From positions 1,116,001 to 1,180,000 of the forward strand of contig CP110632.1 in NCBI GenBank assembly GCA_026210745.1: DNA of 64,000 nt. Reading direction: 5' to 3'. A program made the translations under genes and the position numbers. The notes below the pieces were generated by a model, which was not told where the DNA came from, ran no database searches, and saw nothing but the letters and a program-made list of their open reading frames with translations. This DNA is from Exobasidium rhododendri. Its lineage: Eukaryota; Basidiomycota; Exobasidiomycetes; Exobasidiales; Exobasidiaceae. Shown here one piece after another: positions 55,125 through 64,000 of this stretch; positions within the stretch are counted from its first letter, which is position 1; every line of letters begins with the position of its first letter.

Positions 55125-56802
55125 CTACCACTCCTCGTTTTCGTCCTCCTCTTCTCCGGAAAGGGGCGCAATTACCCACGCACTGTGTACGATTCGATGG
55201 TATCAGTAAAATTGCTGCAGGTGCGAGAATAGGCTTGAGCAAGGCACACCGAGACTCACATGTTCGCGACTATTAGGACACTTCCCACCAGTGGTAGGAC
55301 ATCGATGGTATGGTCCAAGAAAATTGTTTGGAGACCAGTCGAAAGAACAGGTTGTATGAAAGTGATTAATGAGAGCTTCTTCGGTGACTTTCTTTGAAAT
55401 GCTAACGATTGGAATAGATGTGCTGAAAAGGATGTAACGATGATCGCGAGCAACAGTAGGCCGTGCTTCCATGAAGGTATGTTGAAAGACCTGGTATCCT
55501 TCAGTGGTGGTGGTGTTGTTGTTGATGAAGATGATGATGATGGAGAAGAAAGGAGGACGATGATACTGAAGAAGGCAGTGATGATGGAATTGGACGCAAT
55601 GCTGTGGTAGATGCTTATCTTGACAGCCCGACTCAGTAGTCCAAGAGAGATGATCATGAAAAAGGCAGATGCGAATGCTGCTGTGTATGCTAGGGAAGAC
55701 GAAAGTTGGTCATTGTAATCTCCGATTGGCGGAAGGTCGATAGGTGAAGCTGGCACTGTACGGTAGTTTTCGTTGTCAGGAAACAGAGGAGTCGGTTGCA
55801 CGAGAAGTATAAGACCCAGCAGAATTGATATGGACACCACCTTTGCTCGGAAGGGAAGGGGCGAGGAGAAGAAGAATGCCGATAGTGCGTTGAAGATGAT
55901 AGCTGAAGGGGAGAGTGGGAAACGATGTAAGGACAAGGCCTGAACCTAGACACATGCACGCCTGACGTACTCACGAGAAAGATATACGATCATGATGAGG
56001 TTCATCATTGGCAGACTTTGAGCGGCAGTGGCAAAGAGCACAGTCGACAGGGCAGCACATCCTGCACGACCCCAGATCCAGCCCCTCAAACCCGGCGAGC
56101 CCAAGAAGCTGCCAAGAGTGGCAATATCAGCAACTGTCACATCTTTTCTTCACACCCCCCTTCAACCCTTCAACCCTTCACACCATGCACTCACGGATAC
56201 TCTGTTTTGGTTAAGATCAGCGTCACGATGCATGCAATCCAAAAAGCACCTGATTGCAACGTCAAGATTTGCATCTCATTCATTCGACGATCATTCCCGT
56301 CTCTTGCCAGGACCTCGGAAAGGAGGCTCATTATAGCGAAAAGTGCCTGTGAGATGATGACCAGTTTCACAGCGGAGATGGGACTCTCCATCGCCTCACA
56401 GTCTCTGCAGACAGCCAGTGAAGGCTCTCCTGCAACGTCAGAATCGGTCGAAGTGTCAAAGGAGGCAAGAGCGTCATTCCCTCCAACGTAGCGTTTGTTC
56501 CTCCTTCTTCTATTCTGCTGTCGCCTTTTCTGCTGAGACTGAAGTAGAGATGTCCTCTCCTCGATCGAAGAATCATCTAGGTGATAGTTGGGATGCAGTA
56601 GCGACTTGATACCGGAAAGAGACAACAGCGAGGCATTTGCGTCCCCATCCCGCCTACCAAGCACACTGTCGTCCCCTTCGGAAGAAGGAATAGCGGCACC
56701 CAGATCGGAGAAGGAGGTAAAGGAAGACTCATCGAGAGCATTACCTGGCGGCCTTGTAGCAGTCCTGAACTTCCTACCAGTCTGCTCAACTTCGTAAGAC
56801 AT
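55125..56802 (-). CDS. EamA/DMT-family membrane transporter
   Basis: Exons 56802..56195, 56108..55975, 55902..55260 and 55182..55125 encode 480 aa. A long cytosolic N-terminus (about 130 residues, basic QKRRQQNRRRRNKR) precedes about ten membrane helices in two EamA repeats. Conserved strings are GRAGCAALSTVLFATAAQ, NLIMIVYLSP (the P is supplied by exon 3) and, in repeat 2, HLFQSLAFQRKSPKKLSLI. The last intron ends at TACACAG, giving WVIAPLSGEEEDENEEW as an acidic tail; the nearer CTGCAG would give a weaker ending. This is the SLC35G-like group of drug/metabolite transporters. The substrate is unknown. Confidence 0.83.
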
Positions 56803-57445
56803 GTCTGTGTCTTGATGCGGGCAGACGGAGAGAAATATAGTGGAAGGGAGAGGCGGTGATGCAGGCTGCCAGTATTCATTCTCCTCCACTCTTAGAGAGA
56901 CTCGCGCGAAGGAAAGGGCGATTTCCAATCGACAGGGCGGCGCCCATCCTTCCTTTGCTCGACTGAAGGGAGGAAGTATGAGATCATATCAAATTGTATC
57001 GGAGCATGCAAGCAAGAGAAGACAATGCTACACTTCGTATTACCGGGAATCTCCGTGCGAGGAAGATGATATACATATAATGAAGAAATCTGAGTTGGCC
57101 AATCAGAATGTACTCTGATGCTACCATTCGACGCCGTCTCTCCTCTCTCCCTCTGATCACAACCAGGCAGCAGTGGGTGCCGGATTGCCTAGCATGATAC
57201 ACCGCTGATGGTATTTTTGCGATAGTGTCCGTTAACGTCTCACTAATGAAGCTTCGGCTAAGAAGGCTGCTTTCACATTTCAGACAGTAGTCTGGCCTTG
57301 GTTGAAATGCTAGTGACTTGAGCTCCGCACGACGTCCAGAACTATTCTGTCTCCCTCTGAGTAGTAGCGCATCTGAAGCGCATTTGATACCGAAAGCTGC
57401 ACTAGGATCAAACTTTCGTCAAAGCGGTGGCCCTATTGGAACCTT
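56803..57445. other. Intergenic region between transporter and RPC25
   Basis: In these 643 nt upstream of the transporter and downstream of RPC25, no supported gene or RNA was seen. Confidence 0.35.
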
Positions 57446-58221
57446 TCATTCTTGCACTCCTCCTTGGGGCGGTTCCACCCACCACGACAGCATGGCAAGA
57501 CCGTGAGCTTTCATTGAAGCCTGCGAGGGGTCATGTACGATCTCAACACACGCCTCTCTTACATTTCAACACAAAAATCACTTCAACTCACCTTTATTCG
57601 AAATGGAGCAATTTTGGTCGCTGACTCGACTTCGCTGATTTCCGAAACTCCATTTTGAGCATTTGCTTTGATAGCATTCTTTCCCCAAGTACTTGGACCA
57701 GGAGGTTCTGGCTCATTGAATTCGTCTCCTTCAATCGCAAAGCGGACTGGTTCTCCTTTTTCAATGTACAGTCGTTCATCTTCTCGACTGAGTAAAGGAT
57801 CATTCCACAACCTCTCATCTTCTGGCTCCCAAACATAGAACCATTCTGCTTTAGAATGATCGTAGGCAGACGGTGACATCAAGGCGTAACCAGGAACATG
57901 GATATCGTCAAAGAAGCCGAGAGTGATTCGAATACCTTCTTCGTCGCACGACTTCACCCTACCACTCAACACTTCTCCTTTGAATGGACGAAAGACCACA
58001 AGTCGAAAAGTTACCTTGTAGTATGTACAGCCATCGCCGTTTCTAAGATGACCCTCTGAGATTTCAACATAATCGTAGTGGGAAACGCAAAGGCCTACGT
58101 TCGGCAGGATCCTATTTGAGTATTTGGCATTAATATTGTATGTCAAAGCAGTGATCGTGTCTATCCCTAGCTGAGCTGCTTCCAAGCGGACAGTATCGTC
58201 GATGATCGCCAGATTGAACAT
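57446..58221 (-). CDS. RPC25: RNA polymerase III subunit Rpc25
   Basis: Exons 58221..57592 and 57520..57446 encode 234 aa. It starts MFNLAIIDDTVRL, as the family does, and has TALTYNINAKYSNRILPNVG, the RPB7-like tip VFRPFKGEVLSGRV, and the OB-fold part GIRITLGFFDDIHVPGYALM. The second exon gives the conserved end (KASMKAHGLAMLSWW). Rpc25 with Rpc17 forms the Pol III stalk used in initiation on tRNA and 5S genes. The long open frame upstream of 58221 is not used. It is divergent from the next gene across about 320 nt. Confidence 0.93.
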
Positions 58222-58538
58222 GGCTGAAGTGGCGACGGGGCTATTGCTACTGCTGCCTTCCAACCCAAAGCATGTCCCTCTCCTCGTTGTCGAAGTTGCG
58301 ATAAAGCTAGGAAATTGAGTAAATTGACTGGGAAGGAAAAAAAAATTGCTTCCTAGTTCCTTCAATTTCAGACTTCTTTCCCTCGAGATTACTTTCTCGC
58401 AGCGCCCAAATGATTCGCGCTCGGGCCCTCTTCGGTGTGGTTGTTGTGGCTTTTGTGCGCATACAGACGTGTGTAAAGGTGTCTCTGTACTCGATCCGTC
58501 CGTCTTGTGCGATTCTACCCACTCGAGAGCCGGCGGAG

Positions 58539-59908
58539 ATGCCTGGGCAGTCGTCAATCGCACAGCTCGCATCTCAGCCTCAGTCCAAATACCCGCTTTT
58601 CGCTTCGACTAGACGTTCTTCCACCAAGTGAGTGTGAAGAAGACTCTCCTTTCATGACAGTGAATGGCTTCCTGATGGAAGGTCACCCTTGCCACGCCCA
58701 GGTCAGAAAAGAGGAAACAGACTATTGCTACTGGTGGCATAGAGAAAGCGGGAAACCATAAGAAACACTCTCCGCTGGGATCACAGGTGGCCTGTACATC
58801 GATGAAAGGAACTCAGATAGTGATCAGTGATAGTGAGGATGACAGCGGAGAAGATGAAAGAGCTGGGAGTAGTAGCATCAAAGCGAAGCCGGATACCCCT
58901 CTACGCTCTCCAGAGTCCATTGGCGCGACCCGACTCAAGGTCTCCAGCTCACAAAGTGGAAAGCTTTCGATGGGGAGTAATGATGATGAGAGGACAGAAA
59001 GCACTCAAGCTACGGAAAGATTACAGAAATTGAGGAGGTCTGGGAATACAGCGCGATGCTCACGAGGAAACAAGTCGTCGAGTAAATCTTCACCAATCAT
59101 CCCTCGAAACAAGGTGTCATCCTTCAAGCCTCTAAAGCCGAACTGTACGAAAGTCGCGAAGGAAGACGGCGACATGGTAAGTGAGCCATTGGCAAGCATC
59201 AAATATGCAGGTAGTTCAAACGGAACGGCGAAAGCGACAACTGAAGCATCGTCTCCAAATGACGAGGAGAGCGACGAGGAAGAATTCCATGAGCCTCTCG
59301 AATTCATCAAAGGCAATTCTATGAAGAGAAAAGTGGAAGATGGTGCACAGAAAGCAAACGTGAAGCGCAAACCCTGCAATGTGGAAGACGGTCAACAGGA
59401 CGGCGAAGACAAACCAGTGACATCTCCCCCCTTGGAGGTGACTAGCACACCTACACAGTCGTCCTCAGAAGCGTGTAAAAAGCGAAAGATCCGTCTGGCC
59501 GATAGCGAGCGAGAAGACGACAGTGAGGTGTCGATGGAGCTTGCATCGTCATCCGTAGATGTCTATTTCTCCAGGATTGTTAGTCCACCACCTCGAAATG
59601 AGCAAGTCTTGATCAACAACATGACTATTAGAGGGCAACTTGAGCCTGTAGCAACAAGCAGTGCTAGCAGAGAAGACCAAACTGTCGAGCGTGGTAGTCG
59701 AGATGCTGCAAGTGTGGAAGCTAGTCTTCCCTTAAGGCACGAATCGATCAACAGAGAGGAGATGGACAAAGCGATTGAGCAGATGAGGCAAGAGATGAGA
59801 AAAGAGATGGCAGGGATGAGAGAAGCGATGCGCATCGATTTGAAGCGCCTCGTCCGAAGCGAGGTCAAGGATGAAATACTGCTCGCTCAAGAAGAGGAGC
59901 GAAAGTAG
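58539..59908 (+). CDS. Nuclear-type protein with SUMO-interaction motif and C-terminal coiled coil
   Basis: Exons 58539..58627 and 58702..59908 encode 431 aa. The join (intron 74 nt, GTGAGT...CCCAG) links two open frames exactly in phase and was missed by a plain reading of the downstream frame, which lacks an upstream ATG. QIVISDSEDDSGEDE is a SUMO-interaction-like motif, followed by Ser-rich disordered sequence with basic clusters (KKRKIRL). The protein ends in a helix rich in Met/Arg/Glu (AIEQMRQEMRKEMAGMREAM). No family is recognised. The composition suggests a chromatin or DNA-repair adaptor, which is only an inference. Confidence 0.7.
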
Positions 59909-60114
59909 TCACAGACGACGAGGAGAAGTCTGCATATCTCATAGGGGAGGAAGTTGATTAGAGCACACACACTGACGGCATTTGAGCACGCTCAGATCTG
60001 GAAGGGAGGGTAGAAGTTTCACAACATGTACATTGCCGTTTACCAATTACACTCTGTAAAAGTAGGACATATGAGAGGATCGAAGCAGACAGCAAGAAGT
60101 ATGCAGGGTGAAAG

Positions 60115-62076
60115 CTAGTTCGAAGAATCGTAGGCGGGCGGCATGGGCAGCGGTCGGAAGAGATCTCTGGTTTGAGGAGCATTGCTTTCCATCAATCGAA
60201 AGGAGCCATGAGAAGCATCTGGTCTAGAAGGTGATAAGAAGACGGGAGTCGAACCGGAAGGTGGCGATAGAGTTCGACCTTCGAATGTCTTTGCAGAAGC
60301 AAACGAAGTGCTGCTTGGTAAGTGTTTGGCCAGACTCTTCCTGCTAGCACTGGTCTTGGTGCGTTGCAAGTCCCTGTATGGCAGAGTGTTCTCACCCGTA
60401 CTCATAGACTTGCGGTGATGACGGTGAGCTCGTTCCTTGTCCTGCTGTACGCTGCCTTTCTTGACCGAGATTGACTTAAATCGACGATCAGCAGGACCTT
60501 CATGTCCGTTACTAGCATTTAATTTCTTGAGCGTCTTGCTGCGGGAGACTACGGGTGCATCAGATAGGGTCAATCGTTCGTGGGATAGCGGTTGGTCTCT
60601 TCGAGAGGGCATTCTGTCAAGTCTCTTCGATTGCAGAGAAGGTTGATCAAACGAATTCATCTCTTCTTGTCGAGGACTGATATCCCATTCCTTTGCACCA
60701 CGGGTAATGACGGGCATGTAAGCTGCATCAGGCACTTCCGCTTGTCTCCTGTCGCCAAAGTTTTGCTTTTCAGAATCGAAAGAAAACGCACCCCTCTTTG
60801 GTTCACCGAGCTCCTCTTCGTTGCTTTTTCCACGCAAAGCTCGTAGACCATCCGTTAAACGTCGACTCAATTTACGGGACAAAGTGACAGCGTCTTCATC
60901 GACTTCTTCCACTTTAGAGATTCCAGGCAACACGGAAGAAGCCCTCCACGAGTGAATTTCAAAGTCCTTTGAAGGACCCCGTCCATTCATACTTCGAGTA
61001 CTACCACCAGCACGATTGGCAGCTACCGTCATTTCTGCATTCTTCAACGCTTGAAGAGGTGAGGTGGAATAGTTGGAACTGGAAGTGAGTCGACTGCCAC
61101 CACTGCTTCCACCCATATTACCTCTCTCGCGCTCGTACTCCCGTGCCACTTCAGGTGTGACGGCATACACCTCCTCTCCAACATCAATCAGAACACTTCC
61201 TTCTTGATTACGTCTTGCAAAGCTACCCAACTTTTTACTCGTGAAGGCTCTTCGCATGGATCTAGCTCCTCTGATCGCCATACTTTCCCCCTTTGCGGGC
61301 TTCTTGCTGTAATCCTCGTATGTTCCTGCTTTCTCTTCTGAAGTCATGCGAGAATGAGCGACCATCTTGGCAATCGAGATAGCAACGAGCAGAACACCAA
61401 CACCGATGGCCACACATATAAAGATAGCCAAGGGGAAGAGCTTGTTGCTTGAGCTGAAGAAGCTGTGCACTCCCGTAGCAGAAGCTGACGCAGTACTGGA
61501 TGCAGTGCTGGAAGACTTGCTAGAGCTCTTCGATGAGGACGTAGCAGATGCAGTCTTTGAGCTCGAGATAGGTGTAACAGTCGCCGACGATTTAGAGGCC
61601 GAACTGGTAGATGTCGCTGAGGAGGCAGCTTGAGTACTTGTTGCAGAGGTCGAAGCAGAGGTCGAAGCAGAGGTCGAAGAGGAAGCAGCCTGCGTACTTG
61701 ATGCAGATGCTGAAGATGAAGTGATTGCATTCGTCACAGTGACTACAGCAGCAGCAGCAGTCTGCGTTATCGTTACCAGACGTCTCTCAGGAAACTTCAA
61801 TTCGCCTTCTACAGGTGCACCTCCCCAGCCACGGCGATTCAAGGGATGAACGCCCTCAAGCCCGCTGACTTGTCCTTCACTTCGAGCTTGTTTCTGTCTA
61901 GTGAGCGTAATGATCAGCTCTTGGAGCTCTTCCGTTGAATGGATTCGGGGGACTTTATCTTGGAACGACTGATCAAGTGGCATACCAGATGCTACTTGAC
62001 TTGACAAGACAATCGCCAATCCGCACAATGCAAACGTTCTCCTCGCCCCTTTCCGACTGCTGAAAGATTGTTTCAT
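60115..62076 (-). CDS. Mucin-like single-pass membrane protein
   Basis: An intronless frame of 653 aa from ATG 62076. A signal peptide lies at about residues 11-30 (FALCGLAIVLSSQVASG). The ectodomain holds RRGWGGAPVEGELK and then about 90 Ser/Thr/Ala residues, a probable O-glycosylated stalk. One membrane helix (FPLAIFICVAIGVGVLLVAI, about 225-245) is followed by a 400-residue basic, Ser-rich cytosolic tail. The layout is that of fungal wall-stress sensors (Mid2/Wsc) or syndecan-like proteins, but there is no WSC cysteine domain. The stalk DNA includes a 12-bp tandem repeat (61643-61678). No homologue recognised by name. The gap 59909-60114 is empty. Confidence 0.75.
   Translation of the reverse strand: MKQSFSSRKGARRTFALCGLAIVLSSQVASGMPLDQSFQDKVPRIHSTEELQELIITLTRQKQARSEGQVSGLEGVHPLNRRGWGGAPVEGELKFPERRLVTITQTAAAAVVTVTNAITSSSASASSTQAASSSTSASTSASTSATSTQAASSATSTSSASKSSATVTPISSSKTASATSSSKSSSKSSSTASSTASASATGVHSFFSSSNKLFPLAIFICVAIGVGVLLVAISIAKMVAHSRMTSEEKAGTYEDYSKKPAKGESMAIRGARSMRRAFTSKKLGSFARRNQEGSVLIDVGEEVYAVTPEVAREYERERGNMGGSSGGSRLTSSSNYSTSPLQALKNAEMTVAANRAGGSTRSMNGRGPSKDFEIHSWRASSVLPGISKVEEVDEDAVTLSRKLSRRLTDGLRALRGKSNEEELGEPKRGAFSFDSEKQNFGDRRQAEVPDAAYMPVITRGAKEWDISPRQEEMNSFDQPSLQSKRLDRMPSRRDQPLSHERLTLSDAPVVSRSKTLKKLNASNGHEGPADRRFKSISVKKGSVQQDKERAHRHHRKSMSTGENTLPYRDLQRTKTSASRKSLAKHLPSSTSFASAKTFEGRTLSPPSGSTPVFLSPSRPDASHGSFRLMESNAPQTRDLFRPLPMPPAYDSSN
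61643..61678 (+). repeat. 12-bp tandem repeat, three copies
   Basis: GCAGAGGTCGAA occurs three times in a row inside the Ser/Thr stalk coding part of the mucin-like gene; each copy encodes four residues on the minus strand. Confidence 0.9.
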
Positions 62077-63654
62077 GACTGTGTCACTGCGCTGAAAAGC
62101 AATCAAGACAAGAAACTGGTTCCACCTGGGAACTTTGAAGTCGTTAAAGTTGCAAGAGAGAAAAAGGAAACAACGTCACCTTCAAGCCAGTTGAAGGGAC
62201 AAAGGGAACAAGAGAAAACCGGAAAGGAAAGGGAGAGAGTGAGAAAAAGTGATGGGACGAGGTCAAGGGGAAGGAGGAGAATTCTCGAAGCAGAGCCTAA
62301 TGGAGTCTTATCCCCCCATCATTCGGCTCCCCCGCCCCCCCCCCCTATCTCGTTCGCATTTCTATTGTGGATGTTGAATGCCAATTCGACGTCTTCAACC
62401 TCTCAGTCGATAGCGGAACATTGGATGTGACAATTCAACTTCCAGGAAATGATGTTTGACATCCGCGTCGCGTGTCGCCTAGATCGTATAGAAAGAAGCC
62501 AAGCAATTTTGAGATCTGGATTATTGAATATAAATTAGATGAGGCTTACAAGTCTCCGATCTGCTTCATCTCTCTGAATTCTCATTTGCTCTCGAACGCG
62601 ACGGAAGGCGATTGACCGCCGAGAGGGATGAGGTGAGGGTGGAGATTAGGATGATGTATGCGTTGGCGGGCTTCAAGGCACTAGGAGTGGTGGGAGGGCT
62701 AGCGCGCATGGGCATCTCTATCTTTGCGTGCCCATGCCCACATCAAGTCGAGCGGCGTCCGGCCTCCCTTTCAGGAGGCGAAGGAAAGGGATTTTTTTGA
62801 GAGTCAATAGAAAACAAGCGTTACCTGCGATACGAATGTAAGGAAAAGGGGAAAGCCAGTAGGGTGAGCAGGGGTGATCGCGTCTATAGTCCCGAGGTGC
62901 CTCGGAGTTGTGCACTGTCAAGACAAGGTTTGAGAATATGCAGAGGTGCAAAGAAGTGTGCGCCGATTTTCCTTTTCTTTTTGCTCGGGCAATAGCAAAT
63001 GCTCAATGAAGATTGTAATCGATCCCCTGTTTTGTAATATTTTAGGCGCAATTTTTTTTTGCTTCTTCGTGGATTGTATGCATGCACAGCAATGTTGGTT
63101 TCAGTCTTGTAGTGCGTATTTGCGTCCGTCGCCTCTGTTCTCCATCAGCATACACAGCTGCAAGATACTATCCGCCAGGCCACAATTTCCCTTCCGAATG
63201 GCTATTCTTATCCTGCCCCTCTAGACTCACCCTGTTCCCCTTCTTTTTGTCCTTAGCACGCAAACGTGAGCCACGCCCGTCTTGGAAGGAAAAGGAGATC
63301 TTCTTTCACTTGCATTTAGTCCTCCAACGATTCCATTAACACGTCCGGGCCCTCGCGAGTGTAGGGGCATTGTGCGTTCGTTTGATCCTCGATTGAAAGA
63401 TAGCGAGCGACGCGCAAAGGAGGAAAGGAAGGGAAAGGTCCACCATCTTCAACGCTCACGATCATCGCTTTCGTACATCGAGGGAGCGAGTGAAAGAAGA
63501 GATAGATTCGTTGCTTCTGGCTCTGGTAAGTGAAATCTAGTGTATCTCCGTCGTGTCACACGAGTGTTGGTGGCTCCAATACGTGTTGAGCAATCTTCCG
63601 CTTGTGTAATTATCTGACTGACGAAGGCCCTCACACATTTACTCTCATCTGCAG
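62077..63654. other. Intergenic / 5' UTR region
   Basis: About 1.6 kb with no supported gene. It holds a C-tract at about 62334-62343, a hairpin GCCTCC-CTTTCA-GGAGGC near 62762-62779 followed by T7 (a candidate Pol III-type end, but with no recognisable RNA before it), and weak frames. Its last part (up to 63525) may be a 5' UTR exon of the next gene, since GTAAGT at 63526 and CTGCAG at 63652-63654... make a 129-nt intron. Confidence 0.3.
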
Positions 63655-64000
63655 AGCTTCGACAGCTCACTGGCAAGGAGGTAAGTCAATTGCCACCTCT
63701 GACGACCTCAGTGGGAGGCAGTACAAAATAGTATTCGCAAGGACACGAACGCAATGACGACAATACACGACGACACGAGCTCCAACGGAGCCTATACCTC
63801 TACATCAACAAGTGTTGGAGGAGGTCTGGGCAATGGCAACTCCGGTGACCACAGTGGAGAGGGAAGCGGAAGGGAAAGGACTGGAGGAATGATGAGCAAG
63901 AGATTGACGGCGGCCACGTTGAGTAATAGAAATACAAATCGATACAGTGTGACAGCATTGTACAGCATGGCAGCCGAGCAGGATGTAGAGGTAGAAGATG
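63655..64000 (+). CDS. 5' end of an unidentified gene (runs off the window)
   Basis: An exon at 63655..63680 (26 nt, GTAAGT donor) and one from 63732 onward (acceptor ATAG) precede or contain the ATG at 63754. From there 82 codons are open to the window edge (MTTIHDDTSSNG..., then GGMMSKRLTAATLSNRN and RYSVTALYSMAAEQDVEVED). The Ser/Gly-rich head looks disordered. The string NRYSVTALYSMAAEQDVEVED recalls the N-terminus of fungal Ras-GTPase-activating (gapA/Sar1-type) proteins, but this is from memory and weak. The 26-nt exon stays in frame, so it could also be coding, yet no upstream ATG was found, and it is treated as 5' UTR. Confidence 0.5.

Noticed and set aside
56161-56178. TTCAACCC repeats resembling a telomere-like motif
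   Set aside because: Only about two copies inside a transporter intron; not a telomeric unit.
62612-62800. Possible small gene or structured RNA
   Set aside because: The hairpin followed by T7 suggested a Pol III transcript, but no SRP, RNase P or U6 signature could be matched, and the frames on both strands are weak.
1-64000. Mobile elements, virus-like fossils, CRISPR arrays, rRNA
   Set aside because: No reverse transcriptase, integrase, transposase, capsid or terminal-repeat signatures and no regular spaced repeats were seen on either strand.

Overview
This window is nuclear DNA from a fungus, most likely a basidiomycete (subphylum not settled from sequence alone). The evidence is dense protein genes on both strands and short spliceosomal introns (about 50 to 130 nt, usually GTGAGT...CAG). 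The eukaryotic housekeeping genes (CORVET Vps8, TFIIH Tfb4, Tom7, Pol III Rpc25, Bmt2, Pgs1, Ssd1) and two copies of a basidiomycete-type SigF-like NTF2 protein point the same way. No transposon, retroelement, CRISPR array, rRNA or organelle sequence was recognised. Most coding models below were spliced by eye. Exon joins were accepted only where reading frame, splice sites and family similarity agreed.

Layout, left to right. 0.04-8.1 kb: fragment of an unknown minus-strand gene, secreted class 3 lipase, VPS8 (1505 aa, no intron), TFB4. 8.4-12 kb: secreted catalase with a 9-nt exon, and SigF-like copy 1. 12.2-16.2 kb: acetyl-CoA synthetase, convergent with a Dcr2-type metallophosphatase. 16.7-18.5 kb: small secreted protein A, intron-bearing tRNA-Ser(UGA), SigF-like copy 2. 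18.9-24 kb: BMT2, a conserved-looking orphan, a GST with an N-terminal extension, secreted two-domain protein B. 24.5-32.7 kb: SSD1, an SDR, PGS1 and a Som1-like gene. 33.7-36.5 kb: secreted protein C and an NHA1-type Na+/H+ antiporter. 36.7-39.9 kb: a fusion of an RluA-type pseudouridine synthase with a THUMP-type RNA methyltransferase. 40.1-45.2 kb: TOM7 in five exons, a GH20 beta-hexosaminidase, an FMN-dependent monooxygenase. 45.9-49.6 kb: bHLH factor, SUMO-motif coiled-coil protein, secreted protein D. 52-62 kb: MSG5-like dual-specificity phosphatase, EamA/DMT transporter, RPC25, a second SUMO-motif protein, mucin-like single-pass membrane protein. 63.6 kb to the edge: the 5' end of a further gene.

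The most interesting pattern is a dispersed family of small secreted proteins (A at 16.7, B at 23.4, C at 33.7, D at 49.4 kb). Each domain has exactly two cysteines in the mature part, one near its start and one in a shared C-terminal motif, and each gene has a TATA-like box 50-130 nt before its ATG. B carries the domain twice in tandem. I do not recognise the family. Other points of note are the RNA-modification fusion enzyme, the inverted SigF-like paralogues with differing intron numbers, several very small exons, four introns that stay open in frame, and an Ssd1 that keeps all four RNase II-type aspartates. The genes do not form one pathway; it is an ordinary gene-rich chromosome segment with scattered secretory and cell-surface genes.
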